Shown here piece after piece: positions 51,208 to 51,662 of a stretch of DNA of 51,662 bases; position 1 is the first letter of the stretch, and each line of letters begins with the position of its first letter. Under the pieces are notes generated by a model. That model searched no databases and was not told where the DNA came from. It saw nothing but the letters and a program-made list of their open reading frames with translations. The DNA is from Oscillospiraceae bacterium (GTDB taxonomy: Bacteria; Bacillota; Clostridia; Oscillospirales; Ruminococcaceae). Location: contig JAEELE010000116.1 in the NCBI GenBank assembly GCA_016288755.1, positions 1 to 51,662 of the forward strand. Direction: 5' to 3'. A program made the position numbers and the translations under genes.

Positions 51208-51662
51208 TCATTGCATATCCAGTGCGTGCAGCTGCAGCGCAGCATCGGCGAGCGTGACTGCACCGTCTCCGTCAAAATCGGCATCGGCGCCGTCTGCCAG
51301 CCCGTCATCCAGCTCGGTCAGGAGCCGGAAGAACAGCACGGAATCCGACATCGTGACCTCGCCGCTTCTGTCCAGATCAAAGCGGGAGAATTCCGGCTCC
51401 GGCTCAATCGTGGTCTCAGTCGTTGTTTCCGGAGCGGTCGTCTCCTCGGTCGTCGTTGTTGTCTCCGGCGCGGGAACGGTCGTTTCCTCGGTCGTCGTTG
51501 TCTCCGGCGCGGGAACGGTCGTTTCCTCGGTCGTCGTCGTCTCCGGCGCGGGAACAGTCGTTTCCTCGGTCGTGGTCGTCGTCTCCGGTGCGGGAACGGT
51601 CGTGTCCTCGGTCGTGGTCGTCGTCTCCGGTGCGGGAACGGTCGTGTCCTCGGTCGTCGTCG
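51208..51662 (-). CDS. Dockerin-containing protein, C-terminal part (5' end outside the window)
   Basis: The gene runs off the right edge; only the last ~151 codons are seen. A Thr/Glu/Pro linker of repeated TTVPAPETTTT-type units (to about 51425 in DNA) is followed by a C-terminal dockerin. The two calcium loops are DLDRSGEVTMSDS and DFDGDGAVTLADA, and the protein ends ALQLHALDMQ. The catalytic or binding module lies upstream and cannot be named. It converges on the GH5 gene. Confidence 0.85.
   Translation of the reverse strand, partial: TTTEDTTVPAPETTTTTEDTTVPAPETTTTTEETTVPAPETTTTEETTVPAPETTTTEETTVPAPETTTTTEETTAPETTTETTIEPEPEFSRFDLDRSGEVTMSDSVLFFRLLTELDDGLADGADADFDGDGAVTLADAALQLHALDMQ
51440..51662. 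repeat. Linker-encoding tandem repeats
   Basis: Units of about 45-51 bp containing TCTCCGG(C/T)GCGGGAACGGTCGT repeat at least five times up to the window edge and encode the Thr/Pro linker of the dockerin protein. Nearly identical copies suggest recent expansion or contraction; assembly length may be unreliable here. Confidence 0.8.

Noticed and set aside
51440-51662. Possible CRISPR or minisatellite at the window edge
   Set aside because: The repeats keep an open reading frame for a Thr/Pro linker that runs into a dockerin.

Overview
The window looks like a chromosomal segment of an anaerobic, fibre-degrading Clostridia member, most likely a Ruminococcus-like Oscillospiraceae. The reasons are several secreted glycan-active proteins carrying dockerin modules (GH9, GH5, CE1, a phosphodiester-glycosidase-like protein and a truncated dockerin protein at the right edge), a cellobiose 2-epimerase, meso-diaminopimelate dehydrogenase, an OadB/OadG-type sodium pump, strong AGGAGG ribosome sites and consensus TTGACA-17-TATAAT promoters. 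No cohesin or scaffoldin is present here. The species is an inference; I ran no database search.

Layout. 1-2.4 kb: initiator tRNA-Met, a serine recombinase, and a tandem array of 148-bp copies of the recombinase gene's 3' end. 2.4-9.1 kb: rlmB, a degenerate P-type-ATPase-like membrane protein, an M3-like metallopeptidase lipoprotein, an M23 (SpoIIQ-like) peptidase and a holin-like small protein. 9.4-17 kb: an ACT/PFL (UPF0210) pair, tandem DUF1963 paralogues, a NagZ-like lipoprotein, ddh, an HU protein and a histone-H1-like DUF6465 protein. 17.2-33.5 kb is a long minus-strand run: a CE2 esterase, galK, murD, a GT2 glycosyltransferase and a TIR-domain protein form one tight cluster with overlapping starts and stops; then, from its own promoter, secA, cellobiose 2-epimerase, GH9 cellulase, a dockerin/NAGPA protein and rarA. 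33.6-43 kb: trmK-nif3, three tRNAs, recG, a zinc-ribbon membrane protein, a D,D-carboxypeptidase-like protein, and the sodium-pump subunits OadB/OadG behind a riboswitch-like leader. 43-51.7 kb: a KAP-family NTPase, then a dockerin locus in which CE1 and GH5 genes flank a large AraC-type regulator.

Most interesting candidates: (i) the TIR protein (26679-28571), which couples a TIR domain with a plausible catalytic Glu to a middle domain and a DUF218/YdcF-like C-terminus, and is translationally coupled to envelope-glycan genes; (ii) a P-type-ATPase-shaped protein (3222-6074) that has lost the catalytic signatures; (iii) a yybP-ykoY-like leader with a mutually exclusive terminator before oadB; (iv) an attenuator-like leader before the GH5 gene, plus a 12-nt motif shared in the same orientation by the CE1 and GH5 promoter regions; (v) a dockerin apparently inserted inside a phosphodiester-glycosidase domain; (vi) a dispersed family of degenerate heptamer repeats at six gene ends.
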